From Actinoplanes utahensis (lineage in GTDB: Bacteria > Actinomycetota > Actinomycetes > Mycobacteriales > Micromonosporaceae): 64,000 bases of DNA. The stretch covers positions 1-64,000 of the forward strand of contig NZ_BOMZ01000109.1 in assembly GCF_016862455.1 (NCBI RefSeq), written 5' to 3'. The notes under the pieces were generated by a model. It ran no database searches and was not told where the DNA came from. It worked only from the letters and a program-made list of their open reading frames with translations. The position numbers and the translations under genes are program-made. This document shows positions 6,470 to 14,761 of the stretch, in pieces. Numbering within the stretch: position 1 is the stretch's first letter; every line of letters begins with the position of its first letter.

Positions 6470-9400
6470 TTACGCCCGCGGCTTCTCGCGCATCTCCCAG
6501 GTCTCGATGACGTCGCCGACCTGCGGCGAGCCGTAACCCTGGAGCGTCAGACCACACTCGAAGCCCTCGCGGACCTCGGTGGCGTCGTCCTTGAACCGCT
6601 TGAGCGAGCTGATCGAGACGTTGTCCGCCACGACCGTGCCCTCGCGGATGATGCGAGCCTTCGCGTTGCGGCGGATGAGACCCGACCGCACCACACAACC
6701 GGCGATGAGACCGATCTTGGACGAGCGGAAGACCTCGCGGATCTCCGCGGTGCCCAGCTCGACCTCCTCGTACTCCGGCTTGAGCAGGCCCTTGAGAGCC
6801 GCCTCGATCTCCTCGATGGCCTGGTAGATCACGCTGTAGTAGCGGATCTCCACGCCGGCGCGGTCGGCCATCTCCTTGACCTTGTTCGAGGCCCGGACAT
6901 TGAAGCCGATGATCGTGGCGGTCTGCTCCGACGAGGCCGACGCCAGGTTGACGTCGCTCTCGGTGATCGCACCGACGCCGCGGTGGATGACCTTGAGCTG
7001 GATCTCGTCCGGAATCTCGATCTTGAACAGCGCCTCTTCGAGGGCCTCGACCGAACCGGAGCCGTCGCCCTTGATGACCAGGGTGAGCGAAGCCTTCTCG
7101 CCCTCCTTGATGTCGCGCATCATCTCGTCGAGCGTCTTCGGGCGGCTCGAGTTGGCGAAGGTCGCCGCACGACGGCGAGCCTGCCGCTGCTCGGCGATCT
7201 GCCGCACCGTGCGGTCGTCCTCAGCCGCGAGGAACGTGTCGCCCGCGCTCGGCACCGAGGTCAGACCCAGCACCAGGACCGGACGCGCCGGACGCGCCTC
7301 GGACACCTGGTTGCCGTGCTCGTCGAGCATGGCCCGGACGCGACCGTGCGCGCCACCGGCCACGATCGAGTCGCCGGCCCGGAGCGTGCCCTTCTGCACC
7401 AGGACGGTGGCCACGGCGCCGCGACCCTTGTCCAGGTGCGCCTCGACCGCGACACCCTGGGCGGGGCCGTCGATCGGGGCGGTCAGCTCGAGCGCCGCGT
7501 CGGCGGTCAGCAGGACGGCCTCGAGGAGGTCGTCGATGCCGATGCCGGGCTTGGCCGCGACGTTGACGAACATGGTGTCGCCGCCGTACTCCTCGGCGAG
7601 CAGGCCGTAGTCGGTCAGCTGCTGCCGGACCTTGTCCGGGTTGGCGTCCGGCTTGTCGACCTTGTTCACCGCGACCACGATCGGCACGTCGGCCGCCTTG
7701 GCGTGGTTGAGCGCCTCGACCGTCTGCGGCATGACGCCGTCGTCGGCCGCGACCACCAGGATCACGATGTCGGTGACCTTGGCGCCACGGGCACGCATGG
7801 CGGTGAACGCCTCGTGACCCGGGGTGTCGATGAAGGTGATCGCCCGGTCCTCCCCCTGGTGGGGGACGACGACCTGGTAGGCGCCGATGTGCTGGGTGAT
7901 GCCACCCGCCTCGCCGGCGACCACGTTGGTCTTGCGGATCGCGTCGAGCAGCTTCGTCTTACCGTGGTCGACGTGACCCATGACGGTCACCACCGGCGGC
8001 CGCGTGACCAGGCGGTCCTCAGCGATCTCGGCGTCGAGGTCGATGTCGAACTGCGCGAGCAGCTCGCGGTCCTCGTCCTCGGGGCTGACGATCACCACGG
8101 TGAAGCCCAGGTGCTCACCGAGCAGCAGCAGGGTGTCGTCGGACACCGACTGCGTGGCGGTCACCATCTCACCCAGGTTGAACATCTCCTGGACGAGCGA
8201 GCCCGGGTTCGCGTTGATCTTGTCGGCGAAGTCGGAGAGCGACGAGCCGCGAGACATCCGGACTTCTTGGCCGTTACCGCGAGGAGCACCGGAGCTCATC
8301 TGCGGAGCGGACAGGTTGTCGAACTCCTGACGCCTCTGCTTCTTCGACTTGCGGCCACGCGTCGGCCGGCCGCCGGGACGCCCGAAGGCACCCGCCGCGC
8401 CACCGCCACGGCCACGGCCACCGGGACCGCCGCCACCGGGACGACCCGGAGCGCCGGCGCCGACCGGGCCACCGGTGCCGCCACCGGGACCACCCCGGTA
8501 ACCGCCACCAGCGCCGCCGCCACCACCGGGACGGAAACCGCCACCAGCGCCGCCGCCACCACCGGGACGGAAACCGCCACCGCCACCGCCGGGACCACCA
8601 CGGCCACCGCCCGGACCACCGGGACGGCCTGCGCCGCCGCCGGGGCCGCCACGGCCCGCGCCGGGACCGGCGGGACGCTGCGAAGGCATCGAGGCGGGGC
8701 TGGGCCGCGGCGGCATCGAGGCAGGGCTCGGCCGCGGCGGCATGCCGGGCTGGTTGGGACGCGGCATCGAGGCCGGCGACGGACGCGAAGCGCCACCACC
8801 GGAGACACCGAACGGGTTGTTGCCCGGACCACGCGCGGGCGGCCGCGGAGCGCCGCCACCGGGGCCGGGACGGGGACCACCGGGAGCACCCGGCGTCGCG
8901 TTACGGCCGGCGGCCGGGGAACCCGGACGCGGCGGGATGTTGCCGGGACCCTGACCGGGACCCGGACGGCGGGACGGCTGCGGGGTGCCGCTCTCCGGCG
9001 AACCCTGCTTGCGCTCGGCGTCACGGGTGCGGGCTGCCTGCGCGGCCTTGACCGCGGCCTCCTGCTCCGCCTTCAGCGCCGAGGCGCGCGCCTCGGCGGC
9101 CGCCACCTCGATGTCGTGCGCGCTGGCCGGCTTGGTGACCGGGCCGGGCGTGGGGCCCGGACGGCCGGGAACCGGGGGCTTCGGCCGCACGAACGGGCCG
9201 GGCGAAGGCGCCGGGGACGTAGGAGTGTTGCTGGGCGCTCCACCCTGCGGCGGGCCCGGACGACGGGGCGGCTGCGGCCGGCCCATCGGCGGTCCCGGAC
9301 GGGGGGAGGGAGAGGCGCTCGGGCCGCCCGAGGGGGCGGGAGCGCTGGACGCCGGAGCGGACGGCGACGCCGGAGCGGCGCCACCCTGCTGCAGGGCGTC

Positions 9401-9544
9401 GCGAAGCCGCCGGGCCACCGGGGCCTCGACGGTGCTAGACGCGGATTTGACGAACTCGCCCATCTCTTTGAGCGTGGCGAGAACGGACTTGCTGTCGACC
9501 CCGAGCTCTTTGGCGAGCTCGTGTACGCGGGCCTTTCCTGGCAC
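6470..9544 (-). CDS. infB: Translation initiation factor IF-2
   Basis: The GTPase that positions initiator fMet-tRNA on the ribosome. About 1024 residues. Domain order: an IF2_N helical domain (RVHELAKELGVDSKSVLATL), a long low-complexity linker rich in Gly, Pro and Arg (about residues 45-400, including GGGGG and PGGG runs), a second N domain (SSLSDFADKINANPGSLVQ), the G domain with GHVDHGKT (about residue 525), DTPGHE and NKVDKPDANPDK, then domains II-IV. The GTG at 9544 is chosen for its GAGGAG ribosome site and the family start PGKARVHEL; longer frames run into the spacer. Downstream of nusA and ylxR in the classic operon. Confidence 0.98.
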   Translation of the reverse strand: MPGKARVHELAKELGVDSKSVLATLKEMGEFVKSASSTVEAPVARRLRDALQQGGAAPASPSAPASSAPAPSGGPSASPSPRPGPPMGRPQPPRRPGPPQGGAPSNTPTSPAPSPGPFVRPKPPVPGRPGPTPGPVTKPASAHDIEVAAAEARASALKAEQEAAVKAAQAARTRDAERKQGSPESGTPQPSRRPGPGQGPGNIPPRPGSPAAGRNATPGAPGGPRPGPGGGAPRPPARGPGNNPFGVSGGGASRPSPASMPRPNQPGMPPRPSPASMPPRPSPASMPSQRPAGPGAGRGGPGGGAGRPGGPGGGRGGPGGGGGGFRPGGGGGAGGGFRPGGGGGAGGGYRGGPGGGTGGPVGAGAPGRPGGGGPGGRGRGGGAAGAFGRPGGRPTRGRKSKKQRRQEFDNLSAPQMSSGAPRGNGQEVRMSRGSSLSDFADKINANPGSLVQEMFNLGEMVTATQSVSDDTLLLLGEHLGFTVVIVSPEDEDRELLAQFDIDLDAEIAEDRLVTRPPVVTVMGHVDHGKTKLLDAIRKTNVVAGEAGGITQHIGAYQVVVPHQGEDRAITFIDTPGHEAFTAMRARGAKVTDIVILVVAADDGVMPQTVEALNHAKAADVPIVVAVNKVDKPDANPDKVRQQLTDYGLLAEEYGGDTMFVNVAAKPGIGIDDLLEAVLLTADAALELTAPIDGPAQGVAVEAHLDKGRGAVATVLVQKGTLRAGDSIVAGGAHGRVRAMLDEHGNQVSEARPARPVLVLGLTSVPSAGDTFLAAEDDRTVRQIAEQRQARRRAATFANSSRPKTLDEMMRDIKEGEKASLTLVIKGDGSGSVEALEEALFKIEIPDEIQLKVIHRGVGAITESDVNLASASSEQTATIIGFNVRASNKVKEMADRAGVEIRYYSVIYQAIEEIEAALKGLLKPEYEEVELGTAEIREVFRSSKIGLIAGCVVRSGLIRRNAKARIIREGTVVADNVSISSLKRFKDDATEVREGFECGLTLQGYGSPQVGDVIETWEMREKPRA

Positions 9545-9650
9545 TGCACTCCTCACTTCGAGGTCGTGCGAGCGCACCCGCACAGACCTCACTCGTGCAC
9601 TAGAAGCCTGGTCATTTCAGGGACTTCATCGTGTGCTCATCTGGGTCGTC

Positions 9651-9980
9651 CTACCTTGCTAAGTCGTGACGGGGCGACAACGTCCCGTCATCGTTGGTTC
9701 CACACGGCACGGAGACCGTGCGGATGTGCTCCGCAAGCAGCTCGGGGTTAGCAAATCCAGTGAGTCGCAACGCACGCCCGAAGGCGCGACGCCGCTCTGC
9801 CTGTGCGAAGCAGGCCGGATCGGGATGCAAGTGTGCTCCCCGGCCCGGCAGCCGGCGCTTTGGATCGGGCAGAAGCCGGAGATCATCCCCAGTTCCTGCC
9901 GCGACGAACCGCAGCAATGAGTCGGCCGGCGCGCGGTTGCGGCATCCGACACAGGTTCGCGTCGGGCCGACCGAGTCCAA
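9651..9980 (-). CDS. YlxR family RNA-binding protein (DUF448)
   Basis: A small basic protein between nusA and infB. The core GPTRTCVGCRNRAPADSLLRFV is the YlxR signature, with the CVGC and RR/GRGAH motifs of the fold; family members bind RNA and in Gram-positives are reported to modulate RNase P or act as nucleoid-associated regulators. The start is uncertain: a TTG at 9980 with GAGGGG six bases upstream gives about 109 residues, whereas an ATG at 10040 lies inside the 3' end of nusA and would add 20 residues. I prefer the TTG. Confidence 0.85.
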   Translation of the reverse strand: MDSVGPTRTCVGCRNRAPADSLLRFVAAGTGDDLRLLPDPKRRLPGRGAHLHPDPACFAQAERRRAFGRALRLTGFANPELLAEHIRTVSVPCGTNDDGTLSPRHDLAR

Positions 9981-10014
9981 GTCTACCCCTCGATCGCGCC
10001 GGACGCGTATCCGG

Positions 10015-11034
10015 TCAGTTCCCCGCCTCGGCCGCATCACGGTCCGAGACTCCGGCGGGCTCGCTGTCCGGCCGGATGTCGATGCGCCAGCCGGTCAGCC
10101 GAGCGGCCAGCCGAGCGTTCTGACCCTCCCGGCCGATCGCCAGCGAGAGCTGGAAATCCGGCACGGTGACCCGGGCCGTCCGGCTGGCCAGGTCGACCAC
10201 CTCGACCCGCAGCGCCTTGGCCGGGGAGAGCGCGTTGCCGACGAACTTGGCCGGGTCGTCCGACCAGTCGATGATGTCGATCTTCTCGCCGTGCAGCTCG
10301 CTCATGACGGCCCGCACCCGCTGGCCCATCGGGCCGATACAGGCGCCCTTGGCGTTCACGCCCGCAACGGCCGATCGCACCGCGATCTTCGTCCGGTGAC
10401 CTGCCTCACGGGCGATCGCGGCGATCTCCACGGTGCCGTCGGCGATCTCCGGCACCTCGAGGGCGAACAGCTTCTTCACCAGGGCCGGGTGTGAGCGGGA
10501 CAGGGTGATCTGCGGGCCGCGGAAACCCTTCGCCACGTGCACCACGATGCAGCGGATCCGGGTCCCGTGCTGGTACGGCGCCTCGCCCGGCACCTGCTCG
10601 GACTGCGGCAGCACCGCCTCCAGCTTGCCGAGGTCGACGGTCACGATGTTCTTCTCGGCGCGGGCGGCGTCGGCCTGCACCACACCGGTGACCAGGTCGC
10701 CGTCGCGGCCCGCGTACTCCCCGAAGTGCTGCTCGTCGGTCGCCTCCCGCAGGCGCTGGAGGATCACCTGCTTGGCGGTCATCGCCGCGATCCGGCCGAA
10801 GTCGTGCGGGGTGTCGTCCCACTCGCGGACCAGGGTGCCGTCCGCGTCGAACTCCTGCGCCAGCACCGAGGCGACGCCGCTCTTACGGTCGATCTCCACC
10901 CTGGCGTGGCTCTCGGCGCCCTCGGTGTGCCGGTAGGCGGTCAGCAGAGCGGTCTCGATCGCCGCCAGAATGGTCTCGAACGGGATCTCCCGCTCGCGCT
11001 CCAGGGCGCGCAGCGCCGCGAGGTCGATGTTCAT
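10015..11034 (-). CDS. nusA: Transcription termination/antitermination factor NusA
   Basis: Binds RNA polymerase and nascent RNA, modulating pausing, termination and rRNA antitermination. The 339-residue protein has the N-terminal polymerase-binding domain (MNIDLAALRALEREREI), an S1 domain (GDLVTGVVQ...IVTVDLGKLEAVLP), and two KH domains (GACIGPMGQRVRAVMSELHGEKIDII; LSLAIGREGQNARLAARLTGWRIDI). It lacks the C-terminal acidic repeats of E. coli NusA, as usual for Actinobacteria. The start overlaps the rimP stop by four bases. Confidence 0.97.
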   Translation of the reverse strand: MNIDLAALRALEREREIPFETILAAIETALLTAYRHTEGAESHARVEIDRKSGVASVLAQEFDADGTLVREWDDTPHDFGRIAAMTAKQVILQRLREATDEQHFGEYAGRDGDLVTGVVQADAARAEKNIVTVDLGKLEAVLPQSEQVPGEAPYQHGTRIRCIVVHVAKGFRGPQITLSRSHPALVKKLFALEVPEIADGTVEIAAIAREAGHRTKIAVRSAVAGVNAKGACIGPMGQRVRAVMSELHGEKIDIIDWSDDPAKFVGNALSPAKALRVEVVDLASRTARVTVPDFQLSLAIGREGQNARLAARLTGWRIDIRPDSEPAGVSDRDAAEAGN

Positions 11035-11657
11035 TCCTCGCCCTCCCCTTCGTCGTCGTCTTCGTCGTCGTCCTCGGTGTCGTCACCGAAGTCGGCCTCG
11101 TCCATACGCTTGAACTCGATCTGGACCTTGCCCGCCCCGAGACCGGCCCATGCCAGCTCACGGGTGGTCCCGTCGACGTCCAGCACCACGCCGGCGTCGC
11201 TGGTGGCGGTCACCCGGCCCACCACGCCGCCGACCTCGACCAGCCGGCCGATGTTGCGCCGCCAGTGCCGGGGCTCGGTGAGCGGCCGGTCCACCCCGGG
11301 CGAGCCGACCTCCAGCTGGTACTCCCCCGCGAGCAGCTCGCCGCCGGCCTCCTCGGCCGTGTCGAGCGCCTCGGAGATCTCCCGGGAGATCGCCGCCACG
11401 TCATCCAGGCCGACACCACCGTCGGTGTCGACGAGCACCCGCACCACGAACCGGCGGCCGGCCCGGGACAGGTGCAGGTCCTCCAGGTCGTAACCGGCCT
11501 TGGTGACCACCGGCTCGACCACCTCACGGATCCGGGCGCGAGCGGCGCTCAGATCGACACGGGGCGGGACTGGGGTCCGGTTCTCCGGCTCCGGCCGGTT
11601 ACGCCGGGTGCCGGGGCGACCACCGGGCCGGGCCCCGGCGCGACCACGCTGCGTCAT
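11031..11657 (-). CDS. rimP: Ribosome maturation factor RimP
   Basis: Needed for 30S subunit maturation. About 208 residues. After a basic, proline-rich N-terminal extension (GRAGARPGGRPGTRRNRPEP) comes the RimP N domain (LSRAGRRFVVRVLVDTDGG), the linker YQLEVGSPGVDRPL and the SH3-like C domain, ending in a very acidic tail (DDTEDDDEDDDEGEGEE). I start at the ATG at 11657 (MTQRGRAG). First gene of the rimP-nusA-ylxR-infB unit, so the operon promoter should lie in 11658-11795, facing a divergent lipoprotein gene. Confidence 0.95.
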   Translation of the reverse strand: MTQRGRAGARPGGRPGTRRNRPEPENRTPVPPRVDLSAARARIREVVEPVVTKAGYDLEDLHLSRAGRRFVVRVLVDTDGGVGLDDVAAISREISEALDTAEEAGGELLAGEYQLEVGSPGVDRPLTEPRHWRRNIGRLVEVGGVVGRVTATSDAGVVLDVDGTTRELAWAGLGAGKVQIEFKRMDEADFGDDTEDDDEDDDEGEGEE

Positions 11658-11795
11658 CGGGCTCGACCTCTCACTAGCTTTCTCGCAGGAACGACTATAT
11701 GCCGCCGGGCACTTTGCGGCCCCGCGGCTGACCCTGAGCGTAACGCGCCGGTGGGCGGGGCGGAGCAGCGCCGCTCCGAATGGTTGACTGGCCGG

Positions 11796-12248
11796 GTGCG
11801 CAATCACTCACGGCGGGTCTTCCTGGGTGCGGCGGCGGCCGGCTCGGCCGCGCTGGCCGGCTGCGGCCTCCTCGACGGGGAACCGGCGCCGGATCCCGCT
11901 CCGGATCCCCTGCAACCCCTGCTGGACGAGGCTCTCGCGCTGGCCGCGGCGTACGACCGGGCGATCCTCGCGCAACCCGCTCTGGCCGCCCGGCTCACCC
12001 CGATGGCCGAGGACCACCGGGCGCACGCCGCCGAGCTGGCGAAGGTGATCGGCGCGACACCGCCGTCGGCCGCCCCGTCCGCCTCGGCCGGCGCCGGCGC
12101 GGCGGAGACCGCGGCCACGCTGCGTAAGGCGGAGCTGGCGGCGCAGAAGACCGCGGTCGCGGCCTGCAAGGCGGCCCCGGCCGCACGGGCCGCCCTGACC
12201 GGCTCGATCGCCGCCTGTCGTGCCACGCATGCCGAGGGGCTGCGCTGA
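11796..12248 (+). CDS. Tat-exported lipoprotein with ferritin-like helices
   Basis: A 150-residue protein starting at GTG 11796. The N terminus is a twin-arginine signal with lipobox: NHSRRVFLGAAAAGSAALAGC, so it is probably exported folded and lipid-anchored at Cys24. The mature part is alanine-rich and helical, with a pattern AAYDRAI then EDHRAHAAEL that resembles the ferritin-like DUF4439 helices of the next gene. The next start is only 17 bases downstream, so the two are likely co-transcribed. No cofactor or substrate can be read; metal binding is only a possibility. Divergent from rimP. Confidence 0.8.
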   Translation: MRNHSRRVFLGAAAAGSAALAGCGLLDGEPAPDPAPDPLQPLLDEALALAAAYDRAILAQPALAARLTPMAEDHRAHAAELAKVIGATPPSAAPSASAGAGAAETAATLRKAELAAQKTAVAACKAAPAARAALTGSIAACRATHAEGLR

Positions 12249-12265
12249 CCGGTTAGGGTTCCGGC

Positions 12266-12694
12266 GTGACCGAACAACTCGCCGCCGCCCTCGCCGCCGA
12301 GGAGGCGGCCATCTATGCGTACGGCGTGATCGGCGTGCATCTGACCGGCTCCGACGAGGTGTCCCGGGCGCGCGCCGCCGAGCAGGAGCACCGGGTCCGT
12401 CGGGACGACCTGGTGGCCCGCCTGGACGAGCTCAAGGCCACCGTGCCCGCGGCGCCCGCGGCGTACGCGTTGCCGTTCGAGGTCACCGACCGGGCGACCG
12501 CGCTGGACCTGGCGATCCACGTGGAGGACGGGGTGGCCCAGGCGTGGCGGGCGCTGCTGCCGGTCACCGAGAACACGGAGCGCGTCGAGGCCCTGTCGCA
12601 TTTGACCGACTCCGCGGTTCGTGCGACCCGGTGGCGGCGGATCGCGGGGGCCGTACCGCTGACCCTGGCTTTTCCCGGCCGCCCGGGAGCATGA
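12266..12694 (+). CDS. Ferritin-like domain protein (DUF4439)
   Basis: A 142-residue alanine-rich helical protein, GTG start. Motifs AAEEAAIYAYGVIG and RAAEQEHRVRRDDLVARL give E..E/Y and E-x-E-H patterns of the DUF4439 ferritin-like family, followed by a helix with HVEDGVAQAW and one with VEALSHLTDSAVRATRWR. Cytoplasmic (no signal peptide). It follows the Tat lipoprotein, whose mature domain has a similar layout; this pair next to rimP is common in related actinomycetes. A diiron function is unproven. Confidence 0.8.
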   Translation: MTEQLAAALAAEEAAIYAYGVIGVHLTGSDEVSRARAAEQEHRVRRDDLVARLDELKATVPAAPAAYALPFEVTDRATALDLAIHVEDGVAQAWRALLPVTENTERVEALSHLTDSAVRATRWRRIAGAVPLTLAFPGRPGA

Positions 12695-12727
12695 CCGGCC
12701 GCCCGGGGCATGACCGGCCGCCCGGGA
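12671..12727. repeat. Three 19-bp tandem repeats
   Basis: Units at 12690-12708 and 12709-12727 read CATGACCGGCCGCCCGGG plus one base; a diverged unit precedes them at 12671-12689. The array starts within the last codons of the DUF4439 gene and runs into the spacer, so the repeat may have altered that protein's C terminus (FPGRPGA). Confidence 0.75.
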
Positions 12728-12795
12728 ACACGGAACGGGCGCCCCGGGGACCGGAACGGGGTCGACCGACGACGGGAATAGCGGAGAATGAGGGC

Positions 12796-13503
12796 GTGAT
12801 CGCCGAGCTCGACGCCTCCACGCCTCGCGGTTCACTCGCGATCCGGCTGCGCGACGCCATCCTGGAGCGCTGGCCGGCCGAGGTCAAGGCCGTCGGGTTG
12901 TGCGGTTCGATGGCGCACGGCGACGACACCGACAGCAGCGACGTGAACGTGATCGTGGTCACCTACCGGCCCAAGACCGGGCCGAAACCCACCCAGCGAC
13001 GCGTCGACGGCATCCCGGTCGACCTGCGGGTGGTGACCGCCGAGGAGGGGCTGGGCCAGGCCCGGTCGCTGACGCCGAACTGGCCGCTGCTGGCCGACGC
13101 CTTCATCACCACGTTCCCGCTGCACGACCCGGAGGACTGGTTCAAGGACCGGCGGGAGGCCCACCTCAACCTGCTCTCCGAGGCCCGGCCGATGGAGTTC
13201 ACCGGCCTGGCCCGGCACAACTGGGCGATCGCCGGCGGCGCGCACACCCGGGCCGCCCGGCTCGCCCAGTGGTACGACACCGACGCCGCCCTGATCCTGA
13301 TGGCCCAGGCCCGCCTGCACACCGCGCTGGTCGCCGGCCTGCTGACGCACACCCATTTCCGCAGCACCGTCGACGCGGTCAAGCACACCGGGGTGGCCGC
13401 GGCCGACATGCAGGAGCTCGGCGCGATCCTGAAGTATCAGGCGGAGGAGCTGACCGCGCGCGGCCGGCCGGTGGACGGCCGGCTCGGCGCGCTGTTCGAC
13501 TGA
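12796..13503 (+). CDS. Nucleotidyltransferase-fold protein
   Basis: A 235-residue protein with a polymerase-beta-type nucleotidyltransferase core: GLCGSMAHGDDTDSSDVNVIVV gives the GS motif and the paired acidic D-x-D-like residues, and a third acid may lie in DLRVVTAEEG. The remaining helical part (RHNWAIAGGAHTRAARLAQWYD) resembles the C-terminal domain of aminoglycoside nucleotidyltransferase or kanamycin-type proteins. The start is GTG 12796. The substrate is unknown; it could be a nucleotidyl- or AMP-transferase, and an antibiotic role should not be assumed. Confidence 0.7.
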   Translation: MIAELDASTPRGSLAIRLRDAILERWPAEVKAVGLCGSMAHGDDTDSSDVNVIVVTYRPKTGPKPTQRRVDGIPVDLRVVTAEEGLGQARSLTPNWPLLADAFITTFPLHDPEDWFKDRREAHLNLLSEARPMEFTGLARHNWAIAGGAHTRAARLAQWYDTDAALILMAQARLHTALVAGLLTHTHFRSTVDAVKHTGVAAADMQELGAILKYQAEELTARGRPVDGRLGALFD

Positions 13504-13509
13504 GCGGGC

Positions 13510-14367
13510 TCAGGGCAGGGTCAGGATCTCGTAACCGTCGTCGGTCACCACGAGGGTGTGCTCGAACTGGGCGGTCCACCGGCGATCCTTGGTGACGACG
13601 GTCCAGCCGTCCTTCCAGATCTCGTAGTCGTGGGTGCCGAGGGTGATCATCGGCTCGATGGTGAACGTCATGCCCGGCTCCATCACGATCTTGAGGTCGG
13701 GCTTGTCGTAGTGCGGGATGTAGAGCCCGGAGTGGAAGGCCTCGCCGATCCCGTGGCCGGTGAAGTCCTCCACCACGCCGTAGCCGAAACGCCGCGCGTA
13801 CGCCGAGATGACTCGGCCGATCGCGTTGACCGGGCGGCCCGGGGCGACCGCGCGGATGCCCCGCATCATCGCCTCGTGGGTCCGCTCCACCAGCAGGCGG
13901 GCCTCCTCGCTGACCTCGCCCACGCAGAACGTGGCGTCGGTGTCGCCGTGCACCCCGTTCAGGTAGGCCGTGACGTCGACGTTGATGATGTCGCCGTCCT
14001 CCAGCACGGTGGAGTCCGGGATGCCGTGGCAGATCACCTCGTTGAGTGACGTGCAGCAGGATTTCGGGAAGCCCTTGTAACCCAGGGTCGACGGGTACGC
14101 GTGATGGTCGAGCAGGAACTCGTGCACCACCCGGTCGATCTCGTCGGTGGTCACGCCCGGCTTGCAGTGCTCACCGGCCAGCTGGGTGGCCTGTGCCGCG
14201 ATCCGCCCGGCGATGCGCATCTTCTCGATCGTCTCGGCGGTCTGGACGTGGGAGCCGCGCCACTGTTTCGGGCTCTTCTTGCCGACGTACTCGGGACGGA
14301 CGATCTGCGCGGGGACCGGTCGCTGGGGCGATTGCCTTCCCGGCACGAGTGGGGCACGTACGGTCAT
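13510..14367 (-). CDS. map: Type I methionine aminopeptidase
   Basis: Removes the initiator methionine from nascent proteins. About 285 residues, with all five metal ligands visible when numbered from the alternative GTG start at 14373: Asp133 (INVDVTAYL), Asp144 (GDTDATF), His207 (TGHGIG), Glu240 (FTIEPMI) and Glu271 (QFEHTLVV). An N-terminal extension of about 40 residues with VRPEYVGKK and a W-x-G linker is typical of actinobacterial type Ic enzymes. I start at the ATG (MTVRAPLVPG); the GTG two codons earlier is possible. It is a separate unit facing the nucleotidyltransferase gene. Confidence 0.96.
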   Translation of the reverse strand: MTVRAPLVPGRQSPQRPVPAQIVRPEYVGKKSPKQWRGSHVQTAETIEKMRIAGRIAAQATQLAGEHCKPGVTTDEIDRVVHEFLLDHHAYPSTLGYKGFPKSCCTSLNEVICHGIPDSTVLEDGDIINVDVTAYLNGVHGDTDATFCVGEVSEEARLLVERTHEAMMRGIRAVAPGRPVNAIGRVISAYARRFGYGVVEDFTGHGIGEAFHSGLYIPHYDKPDLKIVMEPGMTFTIEPMITLGTHDYEIWKDGWTVVTKDRRWTAQFEHTLVVTDDGYEILTLP

Positions 14368-14446
14368 GTCCACAGCCTATCCGCCCGGGAGAGCACCGAC
14401 CCGCCCCGTCCTTGCCGCCCCCGGACCCCTGTGAAATCGTGTTCTG

Positions 14447-14761
14447 GTGGATCAAGAGGGTGTGGACCCGGACTTCTCCGCGGTGGGCGAGGTCGACGGC
14501 GACCGCGTCACCGTGACGGTGACCGGCGAGGTCGACATGGCGACCGCCGGGGAGCTCTTCCGGGCCGCCACGCCCGGCCCCGCCCGGGCCGCCACGGTGG
14601 ACCTGCGGGCGGTCACCTTCTTCGACTCGGCCGCCATCCACACTCTGGTCCGCCTGGCCGAGCACTATCCGGGCACGCTGGAGGTCCTGCCGTCGGAGCG
14701 GGTGCAGCGGGTGCTGGACATCTCCGGGCTGGGCTCCCAGCCGTGGCTCAGGGTGGGCTGA
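14447..14761 (+). CDS. STAS-domain anti-sigma factor antagonist
   Basis: A 104-residue STAS protein of the SpoIIAA/RsbV type. The family core is visible: VTVTVTGEVDMATAGELF, then VDLRAVTFFDSAAIHTLVRLAEH, where the serine of FFDSAAI is the expected phosphorylation site. It would bind and neutralise an RsbW/SpoIIAB-type anti-sigma kinase when unphosphorylated. The start is GTG 14447. Its last 14 bases overlap, tail-to-tail, the end of the large SpoIIE-type gene on the other strand, which encodes both a phosphatase and an RsbW-like kinase domain; the two are probably a partner pair. Confidence 0.85.
   Translation: MDQEGVDPDFSAVGEVDGDRVTVTVTGEVDMATAGELFRAATPGPARAATVDLRAVTFFDSAAIHTLVRLAEHYPGTLEVLPSERVQRVLDISGLGSQPWLRVG

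Noticed and set aside
6983..9751. A 900-codon open frame on the plus strand antisense to infB
   Set aside because: Its composition follows the reverse complement of infB (long runs of Arg, Gly, Thr and Ala). infB itself has full family motifs on the minus strand; the frame is an artefact of third-position GC bias.
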